From Burkholderiales bacterium (GTDB lineage: Bacteria; Pseudomonadota; Gammaproteobacteria; Burkholderiales; Burkholderiaceae_C): a DNA stretch of 64,000 nucleotides. The translations under genes and the position numbers were made by a program. The stretch lies in contig JACRBA010000130.1 of the NCBI GenBank assembly GCA_016213265.1, positions 31,571 to 95,570 on the forward strand, written 5' to 3'. Positions 42,893-51,100 of the stretch are shown here, one piece after another. Position 1 is the stretch's first letter; each line of letters begins with the position of its first letter. The notes beneath the pieces are model-generated. The model made no database searches. It was not told where the DNA came from and saw nothing but the letters and a program-made list of their open reading frames with translations.

Positions 42893-43662
42893 GCCTGCGC
42901 CTCCTGCGCGATCAAAGCCGCCACGCGACGCAGCAGCGGAACGTGCGCCACGAGGCCGGTGGTGTGGGATTCCCCGCCGAAGACCAGGCGCAGCAGCGTC
43001 TCGTCGTCCAGCACCGCCTCGCGCGAACCGGCGCCCGCGAACGCGAAGACTTCGTTGGCCCGATCCAGCACGCCGATGCCGTCATGGAACAGGTCCGCGT
43101 GGTCGACCTCCATGACCGGCATGCCGCGGCGCGCCAGCTCGTCGTCCATCCAGCGCGCATTGGCCTGCTGCACCCGCACGAACTCGCGCAACGACGCCTC
43201 GCTCACGTCCGCCTCGGGGGTGGGCGGCAGCTCGCCGCGCCGTGCGGCCTCGCGCAGGCTCTCCACGTCGGCCTGGGTCCACGCGGACCAGGCCTGCGCC
43301 GCCCACAGCGACAGCAGCCGCGCGCGCTCGTCGCGGCGCCCCACCCGCAGCACGCGGTAGCCTGCCGCGGCCAGGGCGTCGAGCAGCAGGGCGTTGAAAC
43401 CCCAGGATTCGGCTTCGTGCAGATGCAGGAAGAACAGGCCTTCGACCAGGGCCTGCGTCAGCCCCTCGCGCACGGCAGGTGCCGGGGTGCCGGCGTGGAA
43501 CTGGCGCGACCAGTCGCCCAGCGGCGCCTGCCAGGCGAACGGCTGCACGCCGATCGCCCGCGCCGGCACATGCGGCGCCAGCAGACGGTAGACGAAGTGC
43601 GCGCCGCAGCGCGGCCGGCCAAGCACCACGCAGCGGTCGGGGTGGAGGAGGCGTTCGGTCAT
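42889..43662 (-). CDS. Sulfotransferase-like protein with degenerate phosphosulfate loop
   Basis: A 257-residue protein. CVVLGRPRCGAHFVYRLL at residues 11-28 has the position and pattern of a 5'-phosphosulfate loop, but with RPRCGAHF in place of (R/K)xGTTxL. VLRVGRRDERARLLSLWAAQ near residue 108 could be the 3'-phosphate element (Arg and Ser kept). FFLHLHEAESWGFNALLLDAL and LVFGGESHTTGLVAHVP are unlike its neighbours. It may be a divergent active enzyme or an inactive relative. The start overlaps nothing upstream (13 bp gap) and the stop overlaps the next start by 4 bp. Confidence 0.6.
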   Translation of the reverse strand: MTERLLHPDRCVVLGRPRCGAHFVYRLLAPHVPARAIGVQPFAWQAPLGDWSRQFHAGTPAPAVREGLTQALVEGLFFLHLHEAESWGFNALLLDALAAAGYRVLRVGRRDERARLLSLWAAQAWSAWTQADVESLREAARRGELPPTPEADVSEASLREFVRVQQANARWMDDELARRGMPVMEVDHADLFHDGIGVLDRANEVFAFAGAGSREAVLDDETLLRLVFGGESHTTGLVAHVPLLRRVAALIAQEAQA

Positions 43663-43675
43663 CGTGGGGCTGCGC

Positions 43676-45349
43676 TCAATCGGCCAGGCGGCGCGACGCC
43701 CGCAGCGCCTCGCGCGCCAGCTCTTCCGTGGCGAGATGGTGGCGGGCGGCGTCCACCTGCGCCGCCGCGGACGCGAGGGCGACCAGCACCGGATCGCCAG
43801 GCCGTTCGCGCGCCAGATCGGCCAGGGTCCAGGACTGGCAGGCAGGCTGCTTCTCGACCACCGCGGCGGCAAAGTGCTCCTGCGGCAGCCACTTGGGCGA
43901 CAGCGCCGCCTCCAGCGTGGCGGCGAAGACCGGCCCGTCGGTGGCCGCGTTCAGGGCGCGCAGGGCCGCCTCGGCCCGCTGCAGCTTGCCCAGGCCCGGC
44001 GGGTCGCAGTGGACCAGGGTGGCATTCGCATCCCAGAGCACGAACTCGCGCGTCCACGACGGCACGCCCGCATCGAGCGCGAACGCGGTGGGGCAGTCGG
44101 CATCGAGGTTGGTGAGCTCGTAGAGGAACGCGCCGGGGTCGTAGTCGCGCCGGGCGCGCATGCCCGCCTGCACGCCGCGCACCGGGCCACGCCCCGCGGC
44201 CGGCACGAGTGCGGCAGGGTCGAACACGAAGTCGAGCAGCGGGAGATCCGGCGCCGACTCGCGGGCTGCCGCCAGCAACGCCAGCAGGTAGCTGCGCGAC
44301 GAGGCGTGCAGCACGTAGTAGGGCCGGCGGTTGAAGTCCATGAAACCGCGCCAGGTGTCCTGCGAGGACCCGACCGTCGCGCGCGCCGCCTTGATGGTGA
44401 GCGCATGGGCCAGGAAGCGCTGGTAGTCGTTGGTGGGCCGGCCGACGTGGTTGAAGTAGCTCAGGTCCTCTTCGACCCCGGCCACGCGCTCGTCGATCTG
44501 GCGCTGCAGCGCGGCAGCCTGCGGCGCGATCTTGCGGGCGAAGAAGAACGGCTGGCGCGCCAGATGGCCCGCATGGCCGTTGTCCAGCACCAGCGGCCGG
44601 CCCTGGCCGTCGAACTCGTAGTAGGTGAGGTGGTGGCCGGCGATCAGCGCCGGCCGCTGCTCGGCCGCGACCAAGGTCTGCACGGCGAACTCGTCTGGGA
44701 TCCACGACCGGGCGAAGAACTCGCGCAGGGTGGGGTCGTCCAGGCGGCCGGCCACGCGCCGCGCCGTCTCGCGCGTGAGCGCGAACCACTGCGAGCCGAA
44801 GTGGATGCGCAGGCCACCCGGCACCGCGCGCCGCACGCCCAGGCGGCGCTGCCAGCGCGTGGCCGCCTCGAATGCCCGGCGATGCGTGCGGAAGTTGAAG
44901 GGGAACCAGTACTGGTAGCGCTCGTGCTCCAGCCCGCCCTTGACCCAGCTGCGGTGCTGCACGTCGACTGCCTGGATGAAGTCCATGCCGCGCCGGCGTC
45001 GCAGGTATTCCTGCAGGCTCGCCAGCGGGCGCACCGGCGTGCAGCTGCCACTGACCAGCATCAGGTAGTCGGCCGCGAACGCCGTGTCGGCCAGCGCCGC
45101 CTTCATCAGCCGGTGCGTCGCATCCACCAGCGTGAAGTCGCCCCAGCCGCACACCACACGCTCTTGCAGGAACTGCGCCGCCACGCCCGGCGGCACGGCC
45201 CGCTCCAGCTGGGCGAGCGCGTCGGCGCCCTGTCGGCCGTCGTAGTGCAGGTAGAGCTTGACGTCGGCACTGCGGTAGAACGGCGAGGCAAGCCGCGGCG
45301 CCAGGCGGGCGGGCGACTCGTGGCAGAGCACGAGGACGGCGATCTTCAT
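43676..45349 (-). CDS. Core-2/I-branching (GT14-like) glycosyltransferase
   Basis: A 557-residue protein whose first 330 residues match the Core-2/I-branching/xylosyltransferase family (GT14): MKIAVLVLCHESPARL, KLYLHYDGRQGADALAQL, YLMLVSGSCTPVRPLASLQE, MDFIQAVDVQHRSWVKGG, FGSQWFALTRETARRV and SWIPDEFAVQTLV. Bacterial members occur in polysaccharide loci. Eukaryotic ones add GlcNAc or xylose. The last 200 residues (FVLWDANATLVHCDPPGLGK onward) are an extension seen in some bacterial homologs, without clear function. No signal peptide is present, so it acts in the cytoplasm. It lies upstream of two sulfotransferase-type genes. Confidence 0.82.
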   Translation of the reverse strand: MKIAVLVLCHESPARLAPRLASPFYRSADVKLYLHYDGRQGADALAQLERAVPPGVAAQFLQERVVCGWGDFTLVDATHRLMKAALADTAFAADYLMLVSGSCTPVRPLASLQEYLRRRRGMDFIQAVDVQHRSWVKGGLEHERYQYWFPFNFRTHRRAFEAATRWQRRLGVRRAVPGGLRIHFGSQWFALTRETARRVAGRLDDPTLREFFARSWIPDEFAVQTLVAAEQRPALIAGHHLTYYEFDGQGRPLVLDNGHAGHLARQPFFFARKIAPQAAALQRQIDERVAGVEEDLSYFNHVGRPTNDYQRFLAHALTIKAARATVGSSQDTWRGFMDFNRRPYYVLHASSRSYLLALLAAARESAPDLPLLDFVFDPAALVPAAGRGPVRGVQAGMRARRDYDPGAFLYELTNLDADCPTAFALDAGVPSWTREFVLWDANATLVHCDPPGLGKLQRAEAALRALNAATDGPVFAATLEAALSPKWLPQEHFAAAVVEKQPACQSWTLADLARERPGDPVLVALASAAAQVDAARHHLATEELAREALRASRRLAD

Positions 45350-45383
45350 GCGCGCGCCCTTCCCCGCCCGGCGGGCCCGACGC

Positions 45384-46370
45384 TCAGAACCAGGTGCCGC
45401 ATTGCATGAACCCCAGTGCCTGCATCTGGGCGGAGCCGGCATAACGCACCGACACCTGCGGGTCGTGCAGCACCACGTCACCCGCGTCGAGGTAGGCGCG
45501 GTACTCCTGGCTGCCCGCGTAGTGTTCACGGCGCTGCAGTTCCTCGGCCGCTTTCTCCTGCAACAGGCTCACGTACTTGAAGTGGAACAGCACACCCGAC
45601 ACCGCCTCGGGGTTGTCCAGCACGGTGCAGTTGGCCGCGGGCTGGTTGAGATGGTGGGTGGACGACAGGTAGCGCCACCCGGCCTGCCAGCGCACCAGCG
45701 GCACCTTGTTGAGTGCCGGGGCCTGGTGCGGTGCGCCGGCAAAGAAGCGCCGCATGCGCACGCCGCCCTGCACCCACATGCTGCGCAGCTCCTCGTTGAA
45801 GCGCTGCGTGAGATTGAAGCGGTCGAACCAGGGACACAGGGCGAAGGGGTCGGCCCCGGGCTCCAGTCGGGTCTGGCTCAGGCGGCCCACCCCGTAGGCG
45901 TCGACCATCACGGTGAACAGGCTGGGCTGGCCGATCATGTCCAGATGGTCCGTCAGGCTGGCGAGCCCGCGCTCCTCGCAATACGGGTACACGAGGAATT
46001 CGTCGGGGTCGACGGTGACGCACCACTTGCCGACGCCATGCATGGCCAGCAGGTGGTTGCACCAGTCCATGCCGAAGTTGGACGCCTTGTAGCTGCCCGC
46101 CGCCCGCCACACCGAGCAGTCGGGTTGTGCCGCGAGGTATTCGGTCAGCCCATCGGTCGACTCGTTGTCCAGCACCAGGAAGTGCGCCACCCCCAGCCGC
46201 CGGTAGTAGTCGAGGAACGCCGGCATGCGCGGCATCTCGTTGCGCACGCAGCACACCAGCAGGCACCAGGCGCGTGCGATCTCCGCCTCGCGCACGCGCA
46301 CGGCAGACAGCTCGCCGGCGTGCTCGCGCAGCCGGCGACGGGCCTCACGGTCGGCGCGCGCCAGGCTCAT
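45384..46370 (-). CDS. GT2/GT92-like glycosyltransferase
   Basis: A 328-residue protein of the Glyco_tranf_2_4/GT92-like group. Visible motifs are LLVCCVRNEMPRMPAFLDYY, FLVLDNESTDGLTEYL, the metal-binding TVDPDEFLVYPYCE (DPD) and LFHFKYVSLLQEKAAEEL. The same motifs in the same order make up the C-terminal 280 residues of the 1449-residue protein at 48148-52497, so the two are paralogous domains. Its ATG overlaps the stop of the upstream sulfotransferase fusion by 4 bp. Donor sugar and linkage are unknown. Confidence 0.82.
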   Translation of the reverse strand: MSLARADREARRRLREHAGELSAVRVREAEIARAWCLLVCCVRNEMPRMPAFLDYYRRLGVAHFLVLDNESTDGLTEYLAAQPDCSVWRAAGSYKASNFGMDWCNHLLAMHGVGKWCVTVDPDEFLVYPYCEERGLASLTDHLDMIGQPSLFTVMVDAYGVGRLSQTRLEPGADPFALCPWFDRFNLTQRFNEELRSMWVQGGVRMRRFFAGAPHQAPALNKVPLVRWQAGWRYLSSTHHLNQPAANCTVLDNPEAVSGVLFHFKYVSLLQEKAAEELQRREHYAGSQEYRAYLDAGDVVLHDPQVSVRYAGSAQMQALGFMQCGTWF

Positions 46371-48151
46371 CGCAGCTGCGAGGGGGCGTAGAAGCCCTCG
46401 AGCAGGCGGTAGTCGGGGGCGCAAAGCTCGATCAGCCGGTCCAGCACCTTGGGCGGCACGTCCTTGACGGAGATCTTCGGCCCGCCCCGCTGGGAATGCG
46501 GCAGGCCGAGACGCTGACCGGTGAGGCGCTGCAGGTCGGCCACCAGGTCGTCCAGGCGCTCGAACGGGTACACCTTGTCGAAGGCCGACAGCGGCGCGGT
46601 GTACTCGCTCACCGGGCGGAAGTGGTGGTCGATGGTCGGCACGCGGCGGTACAGATCGAAGCGATCCACGAACTGGGCGAGCGTGGGGTCGAACGGGAAG
46701 TCCGAGAGGTCCAGCGGGGGTGTCAGGCGCAGCTTTTCCACGTAGGCGCGCGACAGCTCCTTGTGGTGCAGCACCCGGTTGCTGAAGGCGGAGAGGAAAC
46801 GCTTGACGGGGTCGCGCACCACCACGAAGCGGAAGCTGGCGCCGCTCACATCGCGCACGCGCAGGTCGAAGTAGCGGTGCACGTGGTCGGCCCCCGCGCC
46901 GAGCGACGGCTGGAAGGGGGCGCCCGCAGCCAGCTGGAACAGCAGCTCCTTGATGGAGGTGCACGCCACCTTCGGAAAGGGCTGGTAGCCGATGGACCAG
47001 GGGCCGAGGTAGATGCCCTCGATCATCGGCCGGCCGGCGGCCTCGAAGTGCAGCTCGGCCACCTTCTGGGGGGTCGCCTTCTCGCCGGGGCGGTACATGA
47101 GCAGCACGGGCCGGCGAACATGCGCCTGCACCACGGCGGGCTTGAAGCGGGCCTGCCCGGCCGCCGGGTCGGCCGGCATGCGCGCGGCCACCGCGGGCGA
47201 AGGCAGGTCCCAGACCCATCGCTGACGCCGCGGGCCCTGGCGCAGGAACAGGCGGCGGTCGGGCACGGGTTCGCCGGGCGGCACCACCACCCCGCCCAGC
47301 CGCAGCGACTCGCCCTCGTGCACCAGCGCGGGCAGGCGGTCCAGGCGCACCAGGCGCATGGCCACCGGCGAGGCCGCCGGCTCACGCACCACGGGCAACA
47401 GGGCGCCCACGGGCATCTCGGCATGGGTGGCCCACAGCGCCTCGCGGGCCAGCAGCGCACGGTCGGAATCGGACCGCTGCGACAGGGCCGTGGACAGCTC
47501 CACGCCCAGGCGGGCCGCCCATGGCTCGCGCCGAGCCGACGCCGACGCCGACCCGGCGCCCAGCGGCGCGAGGGCGGCCCAGGCCGCCGCTGCGTTCGAG
47601 GCGCCCGGCACCAGATCGTCGATCGCCACCCGGTGCACCGTCAGCCCGGCACGCTGCAGCGCGGCATGCAGGAACGCCAGGCGGCCCACGCCGGCGCGGT
47701 CGCGTCGCAGCAGGGCTTCGATGCCGCTGGCCGGGTGCGCCGACCACGAGGCGGCCAGGCGCGCGGCGGCATCGCGCACATGCAGCAGCACGTGCACCGA
47801 GCCGGCATCCTGGGCGGCGGCCTCGACCAGCGAGGCGTGGAACCCCGGGCGCTGGTCGGCCACGCCGATCACCCAGGTGTGCGCGGCATCGACGGCCGCC
47901 ACCAGGCGCTTGTCGTCCGCCTCCTTGGGCTGACCCGCCGGCCACTCGCGCGCCATCGCGCCATGCGCGCCGGCGGCACCGAAGGGCTCCACATCCGGCC
48001 GGTCCATGCCGGCCTCGGCAAGGCATTCGGTGGCCAGCCAGGCGCCAGGCTGTTCCGGGCCGAAACGCCAGATCCACAGCCGCGGGGCCGCCTTGGCCTT
48101 GGAGGCGGCGGCACGTGCAGACGAAGCCAGGTCCTGTTCTTTTCTCTTCAT
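46367..48151 (-). CDS. Two-part protein with C-terminal sulfotransferase 2 domain
   Basis: A 594-residue protein. The C-terminal half (about 370-594) is a Sulfotransfer_2 domain, with YQPFPKVACTSIKELLFQ near 386 as 5'-phosphosulfate loop and FRFVVVRDPVKRFLSAFSNR near 436 as an intact 3'-phosphate motif. The N-terminal half (about 25-215) contains RLWIWRFGPEQPGAWLATE and VHVLLHVRDAAARLAASW. The second segment resembles a 3'-phosphate motif, so this half could be a decayed sulfotransferase-like domain lacking a clear P-loop. Residues 215-370 form a beta-rich linker. It overlaps the genes on either side by 4 bp and is an integral operon member. Confidence 0.75.
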   Translation of the reverse strand: MKRKEQDLASSARAAASKAKAAPRLWIWRFGPEQPGAWLATECLAEAGMDRPDVEPFGAAGAHGAMAREWPAGQPKEADDKRLVAAVDAAHTWVIGVADQRPGFHASLVEAAAQDAGSVHVLLHVRDAAARLAASWSAHPASGIEALLRRDRAGVGRLAFLHAALQRAGLTVHRVAIDDLVPGASNAAAAWAALAPLGAGSASASARREPWAARLGVELSTALSQRSDSDRALLAREALWATHAEMPVGALLPVVREPAASPVAMRLVRLDRLPALVHEGESLRLGGVVVPPGEPVPDRRLFLRQGPRRQRWVWDLPSPAVAARMPADPAAGQARFKPAVVQAHVRRPVLLMYRPGEKATPQKVAELHFEAAGRPMIEGIYLGPWSIGYQPFPKVACTSIKELLFQLAAGAPFQPSLGAGADHVHRYFDLRVRDVSGASFRFVVVRDPVKRFLSAFSNRVLHHKELSRAYVEKLRLTPPLDLSDFPFDPTLAQFVDRFDLYRRVPTIDHHFRPVSEYTAPLSAFDKVYPFERLDDLVADLQRLTGQRLGLPHSQRGGPKISVKDVPPKVLDRLIELCAPDYRLLEGFYAPSQLR

Positions 48152-51100
48152 GCGTCACGCGTCCACGTGCGGCTTCCGTGCCAGGTGCGGGTGACCCGCG
48201 GGTCGACGAGCGACCCGCGCGCCTCGGCCAGCAGGGCGGCGTACTTGCGGTACTCCTCCGCACCGTTGAAGTGCTGCTGCCGGGCCACCTCGGTGAGCAC
48301 CTTGGTGCGGAAGCCGGCGTGGTACTTGAAATGGGCGAACCAGACCGGCTCGGGCGCAGGTCGGAGGTTGCTGGCGTAGTGCAGCCCCTCCGACAGGCGC
48401 ACCCAGGGCCGGTAGCGGAAGACCGCGATTTTCTGCGAGGTGTACAGGTTGGGCGCGGAATCCGGGATGAGCCGGTGCCGCAGCCCGCTGAGGTAGGTGC
48501 GGCCGTTGGAGTACGCGCCCGAGCCGAGTGCCCACGGCAGCAGCGCCTGCTCGTCGTGACAGGGCGCCGCGTCGAAGGGTGCGGCGTGGCTGAAATCGGC
48601 GCCATCGAGGTCACCGGCCGGGTACATGTCGACCATGAGCACCTGCGCTGCGTCATGGCCGCCCGCATCCAGGCTCGCCAGCCAGTCGTCCACCGGGCGG
48701 GTCTCGCTGTCGGGGTACACCAGGAACTCGTCGATGTCCGCCACGATCGCCCAGCGGCCCAGCCGGTGCCCCGCCAGCACGGCCTGCTGCCAGCTCACGC
48801 CGTAGTGCGAGTGGCGGTACTGCGTGTCGGCCGAGTACAGCACCACGTCGTCCTGGGCGCCCAGGAATTCGCGCGTGCCGTCGTCCGACAGGTTGTCGAC
48901 GATGGCGAAGGCCTGCACCCCCAGCTGCCGGTAATGCGCCAGGAAATGCGGCATCAGCACCCGCTCATTGCGCGCCACGGCCACGACGACCACGGGCGCG
49001 TCGCGCAGCGCCCGCGCGCGCGCCGGCGGGCTGAGCAGCTCGAGCTGGTTGGTGCCCTCGCCGCCCAGGCGAACGGGGGCGCAGCTCGGCCACAGCCGGT
49101 GCGGTAGCAGCTCGGCGCGCGCCTGCCCCGCCTGCACGTCGGCCATGTCCTCGTGCCCGTCCAGGTGCGTGACCAGCGTGGGGCTGGCCGGCCCGGGCAG
49201 GAACAGGTTGTCGTAGGCGTTGACCGGCAGGGCGCGCGTGGGCCCGGCCGCTCCCGCCACATCCCCCTGGCCGAAGCGCCGGCGGATCAGCGTGTAGTGG
49301 CCGTGGCTGGCCAGCGTGATGCCCCGGCTGGCCAGCAGATCACCGAGCAGCTTGTCCTCCAGGAAGGCGCTGCGCGTGAGCCGCGCGCCGCGGGTCGTCG
49401 ACAGCGCCTGCACCACCTGCCCCATCGCGAGCCGGCTCAGCACGTAGCCGGCCCCGCCATCGGCATAGGTGGAGGGCTCGGGCGACTTGTCGGCCGACGC
49501 GGCCGCACGCGCCCGGTGCGACCTGGCCTGGTGCCAGGTGCGGTCCGTGCCGCCGATGCCGCGGTGCAGGCGGCGCCCGTGGTAGTGGTGCGCCAGGAAG
49601 GCGGACTGAGCGAAGTAGGCGTCGACGGCCAGGTGACAGTCGTCGTCGATCTTGAGCAGGTGCTCGAAGGGCGTCTGCCGCCACGCCCACTCCACCAGCG
49701 CCAGGGTCTTCGCCGGCAGCTCCTCGTAGGCATCCGACACCGCCAGCCGCAGGACCCGGTCGTCACCCAGTTGTCCGTCGCCGTCGCCGACCACCACCAC
49801 CCACGGAATGCCCCGGGCGTCCAGGTCGCGGCCCCAGGTGTCGCGGATGGCCTGCACCCGCGTGGCGAGGTTGCGCTGGCACGAGTACACGGCGACCAGC
49901 ACCGACCGCCCGGCGGCTCCCGCCTCCGCCGCGTCCGCGGCCAGGGCGGCGGGCAGCGGGCGCAGACCGCCTTCGAGTTCGCGCACCAGGTCGCCATGGC
50001 GGCCGGTCAGCGCCCGCCGCAACTCGCCGACCACGCGGCCAAGCGCGCCGGACAGGTCGGCCGGCAGCCCGCCGCTGCGCACGGCGGCATCCAGCCGGCT
50101 GTACGACGCGGACAGCGGCGCAGGCGGCAAGGGGTGCTCGGCGGCATCGTCGAACGCGTGGAACCACAGGTCGCGCCAGGCGACCAGTGTCGCCAGCGCC
50201 TCGGCGGTGGCCAGGCGGGCAGCGCCCGCCAGCCAATGCTCGGCCGCCAGCCGGACGCCCAGGTAAGCCCCTTCGCGCCCGGCCAGCCGCCGCAGTGCCG
50301 CCTGCTGTGGCGCGGTGAGCGGCTGGCCCGCGCCATGCAGGCAGGCCGCCACCAGCTCGGGCAATGCACGCCGCCCGGGGGGAGCCGGCACATCGGCCAG
50401 CCGGGCGATGCGGTCGGCCAGCGCAGCGGGCTGGGCCACCCAGCCGGCCAGTGGCGGCGCCGACGGGTGGGCGGCGAGGCGAACCGCCTCGTCCGGCGTG
50501 CCACAGAGCGCGGCCGCCTGGAGCGGGTCGGCCGCGAGCACGTCCATGGCGATCTCGCGGCCGCAGGCATCGGCGTCCACGTTGCCCAGCACCTTCAGCC
50601 GGGTGAGCGCCGCCAGGGCGGCATGCGAACCGCCCTGCCCTGCCAGCGCGTCGCCGACGGCGGTGTACAGCGCACGCGCCTCGACGCAGGCGCTGCCCCA
50701 GCCGCCGGACGGAGCGGGGGCAGCGTCCAGCGCCGCCCAGAAGTCGGGCACCAGCGCATACAGGCGCGTCGCCACGTCCTGCGCCCAGTAGATCAGCCGG
50801 TCGGTCAGCAGGCTCTCGGCCGCCAGCAGGTCGACGAGCGCACCCATGAGGTGGCGATCGTGCAGGCGCGACCAGTAGGGAGCGCGGCCCAGGTGCTCGA
50901 AGTGGTCGAGCACGGCCTGCAGGAACTCCGCCACGGGCGGGTCCACCACCCCCTGGTCACCCGGCTGCAGCGACGCGCGCACGGCCGCCGCCACGCACTC
51001 GGTGTTGACCCAGCCCGCCGCGCCATCGGCCAGCCGCCGCATCACCGCCGTGGCGAGCGTGTGGTCACCGGCCAGGGCGGCCTCGGGCAGCACGAGGCTC

